Of a DNA stretch of 64,000 bases, positions 24,986-34,123 are shown one piece after another. Below the pieces are notes generated by a model. The model searched no databases. It was given only the letters and a program-made list of their open reading frames with translations, and was not told the origin of the DNA. The position numbers and the translations under genes are program-made. This DNA is from Paracoccus stylophorae (lineage in GTDB: Bacteria > Pseudomonadota > Alphaproteobacteria > Rhodobacterales > Rhodobacteraceae): NCBI RefSeq assembly GCF_028553765.1, contig NZ_CP067134.1, positions 1,655,001 through 1,719,000 on the forward strand. The letters are read 5' to 3'. How positions within the stretch are numbered: the first letter of the stretch is position 1; the number at the start of each line of letters is the position of its first letter.

Positions 24986-25938
24986 CGGATGCGGCCGACG
25001 CCTCCGGCTGGCCCAGCCTGCCTTATGCCGAATGGGCCGAGACCTGCACCGCGCTGCATCTGTGGTGCCAGATCATCGGCAAATACCGGCTGGCGCACAC
25101 GCCATGGGTCAACCATTCCTGGCACGCGACGCTGTATGTCACGCCGCGCGGTCTGACCACCGGCCCGGTGCACGAGGCCGGGGGCTGCCTTACGCTCAGC
25201 CTCGATTTCGTGGATCACCGGCTGATCGCCGAGGCGGATGGCGGCGCGCGGCAGGGTTTCGCGCTGGAACGGATGAGCGTGGCCGAATTTCTGCGCAAGA
25301 TCCGCGATGCGGTGCAGGCGGTCGGCGGCACGTTCGACATTCACGACATGCCGAACGAACTGCCCGATGCGGTGCCCTTTGCCCAGGATACGGCCACGCG
25401 CCCCTATGATGCCGCGGCGGTGACGCGCTTTCACGGCGCGCTGTTGCGCATCGTGCCGGTATTCGAACGGTTTCGCACCGGGTTTCTGGGCAAGGTGTCG
25501 CCCGTGCATCTGTTCTGGGGGTCGTTCGATCTGGCGGTGACGCGGTTTTCCGGCCGACGGGCGCCGCTGCATCCCGCAGGCATCCCGAACCTGCCCGATA
25601 ACGTGGCGCAGGAAGCCTATAGTCACGAGGTGTCCTCGGCCGGGTTCTGGCCCGGCGGTGCGGGTGTGGATGAGGCGATGTTCTATTCCTATGCCTATCC
25701 CGCGCCGGATGGGTTCGACACCTACCCGGTCGCGCCCGATGCCGCCCGGTTCGACACCTCGCTTGGCGAATTCGTGCTGCCGTATGAGGCGGTGCGGACA
25801 AGTGCCTCGCCCGACCGGACGCTGATGCAGTTCCTGCAATCGACCTATCGCGCGGCGGCCGAACTGGCCCGGTGGGACCGGTCGGCGCTTGAATGCGAAC
25901 TGGGCGTCCCGCAGGTCCCGCGTGCCGTGCATCGCTGA
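24982..25938 (+). CDS. DUF5996 family protein
   Basis: 318-aa soluble protein of the DUF5996 family. Family-typical blocks are TALHLWCQIIGKYRLAHTPW, NHSWHATLYVTPRGLTTGP, SPVHLFWGSFDLAVTRFSGR and QEAYSHEVSSAGFWPGG. No catalytic function is established for this family. Several conserved His/Trp/Glu positions suggest a ligand pocket. Translationally coupled to the GST gene upstream. Confidence 0.85.
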   Translation: MTDAADASGWPSLPYAEWAETCTALHLWCQIIGKYRLAHTPWVNHSWHATLYVTPRGLTTGPVHEAGGCLTLSLDFVDHRLIAEADGGARQGFALERMSVAEFLRKIRDAVQAVGGTFDIHDMPNELPDAVPFAQDTATRPYDAAAVTRFHGALLRIVPVFERFRTGFLGKVSPVHLFWGSFDLAVTRFSGRRAPLHPAGIPNLPDNVAQEAYSHEVSSAGFWPGGAGVDEAMFYSYAYPAPDGFDTYPVAPDAARFDTSLGEFVLPYEAVRTSASPDRTLMQFLQSTYRAAAELARWDRSALECELGVPQVPRAVHR

Positions 25939-26055
25939 ACCCGCCCGGCTTGCATGTCGTTTTCCGCGTCCCTATCGTGACCGCGACGCCTGCACATGCA
26001 CGCAGCCGATCCTGCGCACGCCGCGATCCACGATCATCCTTCAAGGAGTTTCCCC

Positions 26056-27018
26056 ATGAGTTGGACCCCCTGCCCTGACCCGATCCTCGGGGACCCCGAC
26101 GGCGTCAACGCCATCGAGACGCTGATCGTGCCGCGCGCCGTCGATCTGGGCGAGATGGAGGTGCGCCGCGCCCTGCCCTCGACCAAGCGGCAGATGGTCG
26201 GGCCGTTCATCTTCTTCGACCAGATGGGCCCGGCCGAGTTTCTGACCGATCAGGGCATCGACGTCCGCCCGCACCCCCATATCAACCTGGCCACCCTGAC
26301 CTATCTGTTCGAGGGTGAAATCCTGCACCGCGATTCCCTGGGCACCGAACAGGCGATCCGGCCGGGCGCGGTCAACTGGATGAAGGCCGGACAGGGCATC
26401 GTTCATTCGGAACGCACCTCGGAAGATCGCCGCCGCAACGGACAGCGCCTGTTCGGCATCCAGACCTGGGTCGCCCTGCCCGAGGACCAGGAGGAATCCG
26501 CCCCCGAATTCATCCATTACGGGTCCGACGATCTGCCCATCATCGATGCCGACGGCATCAGGGCGCGCATCATGGCGGGCGAGGCGTTCGGCCAGACATC
26601 CTCTCTGCGGACCGCGTCCGAGACGCTTTACGGCGACATCGAGATGCAGGCGGGACGCCAGATTCCCATCGACGCCACCTATGAGGAACGGGCGCTGTAC
26701 ACCATCTCGGGCGAGATCGAGATCGCGGGCGACAGGTTTGAACCCGGACAGTTGCTGATCCTGCGACCCGGCGACGCGATCACTGTGCGCGCCAGATCGG
26801 CTGCGCGCTTCATGCTGTTCGGCGGCGCGCCGATGGGCGGGCCGCGCTATATCTGGTGGAACTTCGTCTCGTCGCGCCCCGAACGGATCGAGGCGGCAAA
26901 GCAGGAATGGGCCAGGGGCCGGTTCGACACAGTGCCGGGCGACGAGGAAGATTTCATCCCGCTGCCCGAAAACCACGGCAAGCCGCGCCGCGCGATGGGC
27001 GGCGTCTTCTATCCCTGA
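26056..27018 (+). CDS. Pirin family protein
   Basis: 320-aa bicupin of the pirin family. The N-terminal cupin has the metal site in VRPHPHINLATLTYLFEGE plus IVHSERT; the C-terminal cupin follows with LYTISGEIEIAGDRFEPGQ and ends FMLFGGAPMGGPRYIWWNFV. Bacterial pirins include quercetin dioxygenases and redox-sensing regulators. The start at 26056 follows AAGGAG. It precedes a ring-cleaving dioxygenase-like and an esterase gene, a set reminiscent of quinone detoxification. Confidence 0.92.
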   Translation: MSWTPCPDPILGDPDGVNAIETLIVPRAVDLGEMEVRRALPSTKRQMVGPFIFFDQMGPAEFLTDQGIDVRPHPHINLATLTYLFEGEILHRDSLGTEQAIRPGAVNWMKAGQGIVHSERTSEDRRRNGQRLFGIQTWVALPEDQEESAPEFIHYGSDDLPIIDADGIRARIMAGEAFGQTSSLRTASETLYGDIEMQAGRQIPIDATYEERALYTISGEIEIAGDRFEPGQLLILRPGDAITVRARSAARFMLFGGAPMGGPRYIWWNFVSSRPERIEAAKQEWARGRFDTVPGDEEDFIPLPENHGKPRRAMGGVFYP

Positions 27019-27050
27019 CGCGCCCGCCCCAGCACAGGAAAGCTTTTTTC

Positions 27051-28007
27051 ATGCCGCAAACGATCCCCGGCCTGCACCATGTCACCGCGATTTCCGGCCC
27101 GCCCCAGGGCAATGTCGATTTCTATGTCGGCACGATGCTGCAACGGCTGGTCAAGAAGACGGTGAATTTCGACGCGCCGGACACCTATCACCTCTATTAC
27201 GGCAACGACCGCGCCGAACCCGGCACGATCCTGACCTTCTTTCCCTTCGTCGATGCCGGGCCGGGTCGTGCGGGTCCGGGCATGGCCAGCGCGGTGGCCT
27301 ATGCCGTGCCGCCCGGCGGGCTGGATGCGTGGATGATGGCGCTGGCCGGGGCTGCCGTGGATTTCGACGGTCCGGCCGAGCGGTTCGGCGAACGGATGAT
27401 CGCGCTGACCGATCCCGACGGGCTGCGGGTCGAACTGATCGAGACGGATCGCGGCACGGCGGGGATCGCGGCAGCCGATGACCGGCCCGTGGATGGCGGG
27501 TTTCACTCCGTCACCCTGTGGCTGGACAATCCCGACGGCACCGCGCGGCTGCTGACGGATCTGTTCGGCTATGACAGCGCGGGCGAGGACTCGCACGGCG
27601 CGGAAAAACGGTATCGGTTCGTCGCGAAGGATCAGGGGCGCGGAGCGGTCGTCGATCTGGTCACCTCGGACGCGCGCTCGATCGGGCGGCAGGGCGCGGG
27701 GACGATCCATCACGTCGCCTTTCGCGCCGAGAACGACGAGGTGCAGAACGCATGGCAAGACACCCTGCGCAGCCAGGGGTTTGAGGTGACGCCGCAGATC
27801 GACCGCCAGTATTTCAACGCGATCTATTTCCGCGAACCGGGCGGTGTGCTGTTCGAGATCGCCACCGATCCGCCGGGCTTTGCCACCGACGAGCCGATGG
27901 ACACCCTGGGCCACGACCTGAAACTGCCGCCACAGCACGAACCGCTGCGCGCCCAGATCGAACGCGTCCTGCCACCGATTACCATTCCCAGAAGGCCCAC
28001 CAGATGA
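27051..28007 (+). CDS. MhqO-like ring-cleaving VOC dioxygenase
   Basis: 318-aa two-module vicinal oxygen chelate protein resembling MhqO of Bacillus, which opens quinone or hydroquinone rings. Metal ligands are suggested by GLHHVTAISG, GTIHHVAFRAEND and the Glu of GGVLFEIATD. N terminus MPQTIPGLHHVTAI is family-typical. It lies 32 bp after the pirin gene, and its stop overlaps the start of the MhqD-like esterase (ATGA at 28004). Substrate inferred. Confidence 0.87.
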   Translation: MPQTIPGLHHVTAISGPPQGNVDFYVGTMLQRLVKKTVNFDAPDTYHLYYGNDRAEPGTILTFFPFVDAGPGRAGPGMASAVAYAVPPGGLDAWMMALAGAAVDFDGPAERFGERMIALTDPDGLRVELIETDRGTAGIAAADDRPVDGGFHSVTLWLDNPDGTARLLTDLFGYDSAGEDSHGAEKRYRFVAKDQGRGAVVDLVTSDARSIGRQGAGTIHHVAFRAENDEVQNAWQDTLRSQGFEVTPQIDRQYFNAIYFREPGGVLFEIATDPPGFATDEPMDTLGHDLKLPPQHEPLRAQIERVLPPITIPRRPTR

Positions 28008-28678
28008 AAAACGACCCCCACGCCGGAAACCGCATCCTATCGGGCGGCGCGCCCCTGTCGCGCGCACGTCTGGCGATGATCATGGTGCATGGGCGCGGCG
28101 GCGCGCCCGAGGACATGATGGGACTGGCCGATTATCTGGGCCTGCCCGACATCGCGATCCGCGCCCCCGAAGCGGCCGGCAATTCGTGGTGGCCCGACAG
28201 TTTTCTGGCGCCCCTTGCCCGGAACGAGCCCGGCCTGTCCTCGGCCCTGGGCGTGATGGCCCGGCTTTCGGACGAGCTGGCCGAACAGGGATTCGGACCC
28301 GACCGCACCGTCGTTCTGGGTTTCAGCCAGGGTGCGTGTCTGGCGCTGGAACACGCGGCGCGCGCGGGCCGGAAACTGGCCGGCGTGGCAGGGCTTTCCG
28401 GCGGTCTGGTCGGAACCGCAGACGGCGACGGGGCGCCGCAGCCGGAACTGTATAACCATGTCGAGAAGAAATTTGCCTATGACGGCCGGCTGGACGGCAC
28501 GCCCGTTCTTCTGGGTTGTCACGAACGCGATCCTCATATCCCGCTGGCCCGCGTCAGAACCACCGAAAAGCTGTTTCAGGATATGGGCGCGACGGTGACG
28601 ACGCAGATCTATCCCGGCGCGGGCCACGGAGTCGTGGAAGAGGAAATCCGCGCCCTGCGCGCCATGCTGAACGGATAG
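28004..28678 (+). CDS. Phospholipase/carboxylesterase family hydrolase (MhqD-like)
   Basis: 224-aa alpha/beta hydrolase. Nucleophile Ser in GFSQGACLAL, oxyanion region MVHGRGG, acid Asp in HERDPHIPLARV and His in YPGAGHGV. The pairing with an MhqO-like dioxygenase matches the mhqO/mhqD arrangement for removing quinone products. Cytoplasmic; no signal peptide. Coupled to the dioxygenase by a four-base overlap. Confidence 0.87.
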   Translation: MKNDPHAGNRILSGGAPLSRARLAMIMVHGRGGAPEDMMGLADYLGLPDIAIRAPEAAGNSWWPDSFLAPLARNEPGLSSALGVMARLSDELAEQGFGPDRTVVLGFSQGACLALEHAARAGRKLAGVAGLSGGLVGTADGDGAPQPELYNHVEKKFAYDGRLDGTPVLLGCHERDPHIPLARVRTTEKLFQDMGATVTTQIYPGAGHGVVEEEIRALRAMLNG

Positions 28679-28712
28679 GGCAAGGCTGCCGCGATCGGCT
28701 TGGCCCCGCCGC

Positions 28713-30719
28713 TCAGTCACCCTCTGCGGCAGCGTCACGCCTGATCGGTTCGGGAACGATCGCGGCCACGATGGCGTCGCGATCCTGCGCATCGCGGGCG
28801 GCCAGCGTCTGTTCGGCCAGCCGCGCCTCGTCCCGCAGCCGGACCTGCCTGACCGTCTCGCTGGCATCGCTGTCGGAATATCCCAACGCGCGCAGCGTGC
28901 GCTCACCCAGGGACAGCGCCGAAAGCTGCGTCTCGCGCATGATCGCGTCGGTGGGCACGCCCGCACAGGCCAGCCGCACGGCGTGGATGCGATCATGGGC
29001 GCGCACGATCAGCGCGGCGTTCGGGAACTGACGTCGGACGAGGGCGACGATGCGCAGCGTCGTGTCGGGATCGTCGGTCGCCACGACAATGGCCGCGGCC
29101 CGCCCCGCGCCAGCGGCCTGCAACACCTCGGGCCGTGTGCCATCGCCGAAATGGACCCGCGCGCCGAAACGCCCGGCCTCGCGGATGCGGTCGGCGTCGT
29201 GATCCAGCAGGGTGACGGCAATATCGCGCGCGACAAGCGGCTGCGCGACCAGCTGGCCGACGCGGCCGAAACCGACCACCAGCACCGCGCCGCCGGCGTC
29301 GGAATAATCCTCGTCGATGGTTTCGCGCGCGCGCCTGCCGGCGATCAGCCGATAGACGCGGTCGGATTGCGATGACAGCGCCATCGACAGCGTCACGATC
29401 GTCACCGCGATCGAGGCCACGTCGCCCGGCAGGATCATCGCCGCGCCGGCCGCGGCAAACAGCACAAAGCCGAATTCGCCGTGCTGCGACATCGCGAAGG
29501 CGATGCGCAGCGCGACCTGATGCGTGCTGCCGAAAAGCCGGTTGACCGCATAGACGGTCGCACTTTTCAGAACCACCAGCAGCGGCACGGCCAGCACGAT
29601 GATCAGCCAGTTGCGCGCCACCGCGTTCAGGTCAAGCGACAGCCCGACGGCGATGAAGAACAGGCCCATGAACAGGCCGCGAAACGGCTCGATATCCGCC
29701 TCAACCTCGTGGCGATAGGACGATTCGGCCAGCATGACGCCGGCGATGAAAGCGCCCATCGCATAGGACAGGCCGGCCGCCGCCATGACCAGCGCCGCGA
29801 ACACGACGACGCCAAGCGCGGCCGCGGTCATCAGTTCCGGCGTGCGGGTGCGCGCGATGGCGCCGAAGATCGGGTCCAGCGCAAAGCGGCCAACGACGAT
29901 CAGCAGCAGGATCGCGCCCAGACCCAGCCCGAGGGCGCGGGCGTTGTCGGTCCATGCCGCGTCCACCCCCGATGGCGCCAGCACCGCGATCAGCAGCAAA
30001 AGCGGGACGATGGCCAGATCCTCGAACAGCAGGACCGCAATCGCCGTCTGCCCGAAGGCGGTGTTGCGCTGACCCTTTTCGTCGATCTCGCGCATCACCA
30101 GCGCGGTCGAGGACAGCGCCAGCCCCAGCCCCACGATCATCGCCGCGCGCCAGTCCAGCCCATAGATCAGCGCCGGCACCGACAGCACCGCCCCGCAGGC
30201 CAGGACCTGCGCCAGCCCGCGCCCGAAAATCGTGCCGCGCATCTCCCACAATCTGGCGGGCCGAAACTCCAGCCCGATGACGAACAGGAACAGCACGACG
30301 CCGAATTCGGCGAAATGCAGCAATTCGGCGGGTTCTTCGGTAAAGGACAGCGACAGCGCACTGCCGGCGACGACCCCGGCCACCAGATAGCCGATCACCG
30401 TGCCCAGCCCCAGGGCGCGCGACACCGGCACGAACAGACAGGCCAGCGCGATCAGCGCCAGCGCGGCCAGAAACGCGATCTCAAGCCCGGCAAGGCCTAA
30501 CACCGTGGACTGACCCGCAGGCTCGGCCGCCAGGGCGGCGGAAGCCGATGTCAGCGCCAGCGCGCCCGACAGGACGGCGCGTCGGGCCATCGCCCGGACG
30601 CGGGGTCGGACAATCGGCGCCGCGCTGGGCATCGGCTTTCGCGGCATGCCGGGAGGTCGCAGCGTCAGGTCCATGCCCGCAAGCGTCCGGTGGCGGCGCG
30701 ACAGCATATCGCGCATCAT
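28713..30719 (-). CDS. CPA2-family cation:proton antiporter with RCK domain (KefB/KefC-like)
   Basis: 668-aa inner-membrane monovalent cation:H+ antiporter or K+ efflux system. After a basic N-terminal extension there are about 12 membrane segments from residue 75 (including GTVIGYLVAGVVAGSAL and FLFVIGLEFRPARLWEMRG), then a cytoplasmic TrkA-N/RCK domain with VLVVGFGRVGQLVAQPL and HFGDGTRPEVLQAAG, and a charged tail. The given start overlaps the kdsA stop (ATGA at 30716-30719); internal Met codons, such as MARRAVLSG at residue 44, could be real starts. Last gene of the kpsT-kpsE-kdsA unit. Why an antiporter sits there is unclear; it may only be co-transcribed. Confidence 0.9.
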   Translation of the reverse strand: MMRDMLSRRHRTLAGMDLTLRPPGMPRKPMPSAAPIVRPRVRAMARRAVLSGALALTSASAALAAEPAGQSTVLGLAGLEIAFLAALALIALACLFVPVSRALGLGTVIGYLVAGVVAGSALSLSFTEEPAELLHFAEFGVVLFLFVIGLEFRPARLWEMRGTIFGRGLAQVLACGAVLSVPALIYGLDWRAAMIVGLGLALSSTALVMREIDEKGQRNTAFGQTAIAVLLFEDLAIVPLLLLIAVLAPSGVDAAWTDNARALGLGLGAILLLIVVGRFALDPIFGAIARTRTPELMTAAALGVVVFAALVMAAAGLSYAMGAFIAGVMLAESSYRHEVEADIEPFRGLFMGLFFIAVGLSLDLNAVARNWLIIVLAVPLLVVLKSATVYAVNRLFGSTHQVALRIAFAMSQHGEFGFVLFAAAGAAMILPGDVASIAVTIVTLSMALSSQSDRVYRLIAGRRARETIDEDYSDAGGAVLVVGFGRVGQLVAQPLVARDIAVTLLDHDADRIREAGRFGARVHFGDGTRPEVLQAAGAGRAAAIVVATDDPDTTLRIVALVRRQFPNAALIVRAHDRIHAVRLACAGVPTDAIMRETQLSALSLGERTLRALGYSDSDASETVRQVRLRDEARLAEQTLAARDAQDRDAIVAAIVPEPIRRDAAAEGD

Positions 30720-31558
30720 GCGCCGGTCGGTTCGGCCTTGGCCAGCGCGTCGAACCGCATCAGGCTGGCGATCAGCGCCGGCATCCGGTCCAGCGGGATC
30801 ATGTTGGGTCCGTCCGAGGGCGCGTTGTCCGGGTCTTCATGCGTCTCGATGAAAACGCCGGCCACGCCGATGGACACGGCGGCCCGCGCCATCACCGGCG
30901 CGAATTCGCGCTGACCGCCGGACGAGGCGCCCTGCCCGCCCGGCTGCTGGACCGAATGTGTCGCATCCATGATCACCGGATATCCCGTCCGCGCCATGAT
31001 CGGCAGCGACCGCATGTCCGCGACAAGCGTGTTATAGCCAAAGCTGACGCCGCGTTCGGTCAGCAGGATGTTGCCGTTCCCGGTCGAGGCGACCTTGTCC
31101 GCGACGTTCTGCATGTCCCACGGCGCCAGGAACTGACCCTTCTTCACGTTCACGACCGCCCCGGTCCGGCCGGCGGCCAGCAGCAGATCGGTCTGTCGGC
31201 TCAGGAAGGCCGGGATCTGGATCACATCCACGGATTTCGCCGCCAGAACCGCCTGCTCTGCGTCGTGGACGTCGGTCAGCACCGGACAGCCCACCTGTTC
31301 GCGCACCGTCGCCAGCATCTGCAACCCTTCGTCGATGCCGACGCCGCGCCTGCCCTTCAGCGAGGTGCGGTTCGCCTTGTCATAGCTGGCCTTGAACACA
31401 TACCCGGCCCCGGAAGCGGCGCAGGCATCCGCCATCGTCCGGGCGATATGCAGCGCGTGATCCAGCGTTTCCAGCTGGCAGGGTCCGGCGATCACCGTCA
31501 GCGGCAGATCGTTGCCGCAGGACAGATCGCCGATCCGGATATGTCGTTGTTCGTTCAT
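30716..31558 (-). CDS. kdsA: 3-deoxy-8-phosphooctulonate (Kdo-8-P) synthase
   Basis: 280-aa cytoplasmic aldolase condensing arabinose 5-phosphate and phosphoenolpyruvate into Kdo-8-phosphate. Signatures are VIAGPCQLE, FKASYDKANRTS, GCPVLTDVHDAEQ, IQIPAFLSRQTDLL, VNVKKGQFLAPWDM and DATHSVQQPGG. It follows kpsE with an ATGA overlap, so it is probably the capsule-linked copy supplying Kdo for a poly-Kdo linker or a Kdo-rich capsule; a separate LPS copy elsewhere would be expected. Confidence 0.95.
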   Translation of the reverse strand: MNEQRHIRIGDLSCGNDLPLTVIAGPCQLETLDHALHIARTMADACAASGAGYVFKASYDKANRTSLKGRRGVGIDEGLQMLATVREQVGCPVLTDVHDAEQAVLAAKSVDVIQIPAFLSRQTDLLLAAGRTGAVVNVKKGQFLAPWDMQNVADKVASTGNGNILLTERGVSFGYNTLVADMRSLPIMARTGYPVIMDATHSVQQPGGQGASSGGQREFAPVMARAAVSIGVAGVFIETHEDPDNAPSDGPNMIPLDRMPALIASLMRFDALAKAEPTGA

Positions 31559-33324
31559 GTCGATACCTGTTCGCGCAAGATGGAAGCGGTCAGCGATAGC
31601 ATGAGGTAGATGCCCGAGAAAATCAAAAACGCGACCATCGTGTTCTGGAACGCCTTGGGATAGGTCGCCTCGTCGGGCGCGGTCGGCGCCACCGACAGCG
31701 ACAGATAGCGGACCTGCTTGTTCGCCTCGATCCGCGCGACCTCCATCTGTTCGGCGGCGGCGGCCAGCAGTGCCTGACGCGTTTCAAGATCGCTTTCCGC
31801 GATGCGCAATTCGCCGGTGATCGCGGCCAGCGAGGTGCGGTTGTCGCTGCCTTGGGTCAGTTGCGACCGGGTGTCCGAGATCATCTGTTGCAGACGCGCG
31901 ATGTCGCCGCGCACGGCCGAGACCCGGCTTTGCTGCGGCTGCGGATTGGCCAGAAGCTGGCCCAGCTCCAGCTGCTTCTCGGTCAGCTGGTTTTCAAGCG
32001 CGGCGATCTGGTTCATCACCACCGTCCCTTCGGCGGCCGGGTCCAGCACGCCCAGTCGCTGTTGCAGATCCTGCACCCGGCGCTGCGCGGCCAGCACCTT
32101 GTCCTCGGCGGCCTCATAGTTGCGGATCGCCCCCTCCATCTGGTCGGACCGCAGGCGGGCGGTCAGGTTGTCCACCTGTTCCTCGGCATAGCCGATCAGC
32201 GCCAGCGAAAATTCCTGGCTTTGGGCGGGATCGGGGGCGATCACCTCCATGTCGATCATCCCCTCGGTCGGATCGTAGGAAATCTTGACCGAGTTGCGAT
32301 AGACCTTGTAGGTGGCCTCGTTCGTCGCATCGGGGGCCAGCCGCTTGACCGGATCGACGGACGGGTCCTGAAACGCCTCGCGAAAGCCCTTGTCGGCATC
32401 CAGGCGCAGCATCGCGTCGCGCGATGAAAGATAGCTTTGAACGGCAACCGCGTCGGTGTTCGCCTGCAACCCGGCCAGCGGATTGCCCGACTGGCTGAGC
32501 CCCGATGCTTCGGCAAACTGGATCTGGAACTGCGAGATTGTCGCGTAAAGCGGCGTCGCCACGCGAAAATAATACCACCCCGCCAGCGCCGTCGGCAGCG
32601 CCACGAAGAACAGCAGGCGCAGCGTCAGCATCAGCATGCGCCGCCGCCGGCGCCGGGCGATGTCGCGCTGGATGCGATAGATGTCGGCGGCGCGCTGATC
32701 CTCGGCCAGCGCCTCGCGCGATGGCAGGGTCGGGCGGGCGGGGCCGACTTGGGTGCTGCGCGATTGCGCCGGAACCACGGCCGGGGCGTTGCGGACGGGC
32801 GCGGCCTGCGCGCGCGAGCCTTCAGCGGCCAGAATGCGGCTCAGCGCGGCGCGGTGCGACGGGTCGATGCCGCGTTCGCGCAAGCGCAGCACGGCCTCTT
32901 CATCCGAACCCACCTCGATCTGGTGCAGCGTCGCGATGCGGCGGGCGATCCGCAATTGCCGTTCGGTCTGTTTTTCGTCGCGGATGGCCTGAAGTTTCGC
33001 CTCCAGCGACGCCTGACCCGAGGTCGCATCATCCTGCGCAGGCTGCGCGGCGCTGGCGGTCCGGTCATCGGGAAAGCCGTCGCTGGCCGGCTCGAACAGG
33101 TTCGCGGGGTCGTGACTGGTCTTCGGGTCGGGCACCGCCGCGACCGGGGGACGACTGGCCGAGGCCGGTCCCCCGGACTTCTTGCGCAACTCGATCCGCA
33201 CATCGCCCGCGCGGCTGTCGGATTTGTCCGCCCCCTGCCCCGCTCCTTGGCCCGACGCCGCGGCGGGACGCACCGATTCCGAGGGCGAGATGTGAAAGCT
33301 GCGGGCCTTAGGCGGTGTAGTCAT
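31555..33324 (-). CDS. kpsE: Capsule polysaccharide export inner-membrane protein (KpsE/CtrB-like)
   Basis: 589-aa polysaccharide co-polymerase-like protein bridging the KpsMT transporter and the outer-membrane export channel. About 215 residues of disordered, charged N terminus are followed by a membrane segment (TLRLLFFVALPTALAGWYYF), a large periplasmic domain with coiled coil (RVQDLQQRLGVL, IAALENQLTEKQLELGQLL) and a C-terminal membrane segment before the last SILREQVST. The long N-terminal extension is more than E. coli KpsE has but is seen in alphaproteobacterial relatives. It overlaps kpsT by 17 bp and kdsA by four. Confidence 0.88.
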   Translation of the reverse strand: MTTPPKARSFHISPSESVRPAAASGQGAGQGADKSDSRAGDVRIELRKKSGGPASASRPPVAAVPDPKTSHDPANLFEPASDGFPDDRTASAAQPAQDDATSGQASLEAKLQAIRDEKQTERQLRIARRIATLHQIEVGSDEEAVLRLRERGIDPSHRAALSRILAAEGSRAQAAPVRNAPAVVPAQSRSTQVGPARPTLPSREALAEDQRAADIYRIQRDIARRRRRRMLMLTLRLLFFVALPTALAGWYYFRVATPLYATISQFQIQFAEASGLSQSGNPLAGLQANTDAVAVQSYLSSRDAMLRLDADKGFREAFQDPSVDPVKRLAPDATNEATYKVYRNSVKISYDPTEGMIDMEVIAPDPAQSQEFSLALIGYAEEQVDNLTARLRSDQMEGAIRNYEAAEDKVLAAQRRVQDLQQRLGVLDPAAEGTVVMNQIAALENQLTEKQLELGQLLANPQPQQSRVSAVRGDIARLQQMISDTRSQLTQGSDNRTSLAAITGELRIAESDLETRQALLAAAAEQMEVARIEANKQVRYLSLSVAPTAPDEATYPKAFQNTMVAFLIFSGIYLMLSLTASILREQVST

Positions 33325-33961
33325 AATACTGCTTGGCCTCGTCGAGGGTTTCGAACAGATACAGCTTGCCGTGGCGCAGGATCGCCGCGTTCCGGCAGAA
33401 TTTCTCGATCGTCTGGGGCTGATGCGACACGATCACCACCGTCGAATTGCGCAGCCGGTCGAACAGCACCTGACCGGCGCGGCGGTTGAATTCCACATCG
33501 GTCGTCTGCGGCATCCCCTCATCGATCAGATAGATGTCGAATTCCAGCGCCAGCAGCAGCGAAAAGGTGAAACGCTGGCGCATCCCGGCGGAATAGGTGC
33601 CGACCGGCATGTCGAAATATTCGTGGATATCGGCCAGCCAGCGCGTGAAGGCCGACACGTAGTCGGGATCGAGACCATAGATGCGGGCGATGTAGCGCGC
33701 ATTTTCGCTGCCCGAATGGCGGCCGACCACCCCGCCCATGAACCCAAGCGGAAACGAGATCCGGCAGCCGCGCCTGACCCTTCCCTCATCGGGTTTTTCC
33801 AGCCCGCACATCATGTTGATCAGCGTCGTCTTGCCCGTGCCGTTCGGCGCCAGGATGCCAAGCGATCTTCCCAGCTCGACCCGGAAAGAGGCCCGGTCCA
33901 GGATGACCTTGCGCTGTGTCCCGGTCCAGAAGGATTTCGAGACATTGTCGAATTCCAGCAT
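33308..33961 (-). CDS. kpsT: Capsule polysaccharide ABC transporter ATP-binding protein
   Basis: 217-aa ATPase powering capsular polysaccharide export. Walker A LAPNGTGKTT, signature YSAGMRQRFTFSLLLALE, Walker B IYLIDEGMP and H-loop VIVSHQP match KpsT/CtrD. First gene of the leftward unit kpsT-kpsE-kdsA-antiporter. The membrane partner KpsM is not adjacent and not seen in the window, which is unusual because kpsM normally precedes kpsT. Confidence 0.92.
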   Translation of the reverse strand: MLEFDNVSKSFWTGTQRKVILDRASFRVELGRSLGILAPNGTGKTTLINMMCGLEKPDEGRVRRGCRISFPLGFMGGVVGRHSGSENARYIARIYGLDPDYVSAFTRWLADIHEYFDMPVGTYSAGMRQRFTFSLLLALEFDIYLIDEGMPQTTDVEFNRRAGQVLFDRLRNSTVVIVSHQPQTIEKFCRNAAILRHGKLYLFETLDEAKQYYDYTA

Positions 33962-34123
33962 CGCTGTTCGTCACCACCCGTCACGCACTGCCCGGTTCGC
34001 CATGCCGGGGTCCGACAGAAGCTGCCGGACCATAGGCACGGCCCCGTCCACTGTCCAGTTTCTACCCTGATGCCTGAAAAAACGTAAACATGGCACCCTT
34101 CTTTCGCGCAGCATTTTCACTAG

